From assembly GCA_902826155.1 (NCBI GenBank), contig CADEDU010000005.1:1-24683 (forward strand): a stretch of DNA of 24,683 nt, in the 5' to 3' direction. A program made the translations under genes and the position numbers. Within the stretch, counting starts at the first letter, position 1, and each line of letters starts with the position of its first letter. Source of the stretch: an uncultured beta proteobacterium (GTDB taxonomy: Bacteria > Pseudomonadota > Gammaproteobacteria > Burkholderiales > SG8-39). Below the pieces are notes generated by a model. The model worked only from the letters and a program-made list of their open reading frames with translations. It searched no databases and had not been told where the DNA came from. Positions 24,661 to 24,683 of this stretch are shown piece by piece.

Positions 24661-24683
24661 CCTGGATTGAGCGCGGAATTGCC

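Overview
The window reads as a high-GC proteobacterial surface-glycan locus. By eye the GC content is in the low to mid 60s percent; I cannot name the organism or genus. Eighteen of the nineteen genes lie on the minus strand. Sixteen or seventeen of them form one very tightly packed run from about 21650 down to beyond the left edge. Neighbours are joined again and again by ATGA, GTGA or TTGA stop/start overlaps, which suggests one long translationally coupled operon.

Region by region, in the direction of transcription (right to left). (a) 24660-22714 is a separate minus-strand gene for a large protein with a glycosyltransferase-like N-terminus and a C-terminal membrane segment. Its 3' end overlaps a plus-strand methyltransferase-like gene (21850-22737). 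(b) 21651-21849 is a divergent intergenic region that probably carries the operon promoter. (c) 21650-15980 encodes sugar precursor synthesis: an SpsF-type cytidylyltransferase, a Gfo/Idh/MocA oxidoreductase, a DegT/DnrJ aminotransferase, an SDR epimerase/dehydratase, a GNAT N-acetyltransferase and a NeuB-type nonulosonic acid synthase with a SAF domain. (d) 15975-12642 encodes a first nitrogen-transfer module: an AsnB-type glutamine amidotransferase, a PP-loop 'N-acetyl sugar amidotransferase' (WbpG/PseA family) and a small conserved-looking protein of unknown function. (e) 12645-8752 encodes two zinc-ribbon methyltransferases, a PAPS-type sulfotransferase and another methyltransferase. (f) 8680-6002 encodes the PAPS supply, CysD and a CysN-CysC fusion. 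(g) 5906-1 encodes a methyltransferase, a DUF4910/COG4310 aminopeptidase-like protein, a HisH-type glutaminase, a fusion of a HisF-like barrel with a second WbpG-type PP-loop amidotransferase, and a methyltransferase cut by the window edge.

As an inference, the set would make an amino-sugar or nonulosonic acid that is oxidised, transaminated, N-acetylated, condensed with phosphoenolpyruvate and CMP-activated. It would then be decorated by amidination (two separate ammonia-fed PP-loop systems), sulfation and several methylations. The HisH + HisF-PP-loop trio is known in Pseudomonas aeruginosa O-antigen synthesis (WbpG/HisH2/HisF2), but there the last two are separate proteins. Here they are one polypeptide, and the HisF half has lost the first catalytic aspartate of histidine biosynthesis. 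No flippase, polymerase or classical glycosyltransferase is visible inside the operon, so the carrier (flagellin, LPS, capsule or another) cannot be read from this window. No rRNA, tRNA, CRISPR array or insertion sequence was seen.
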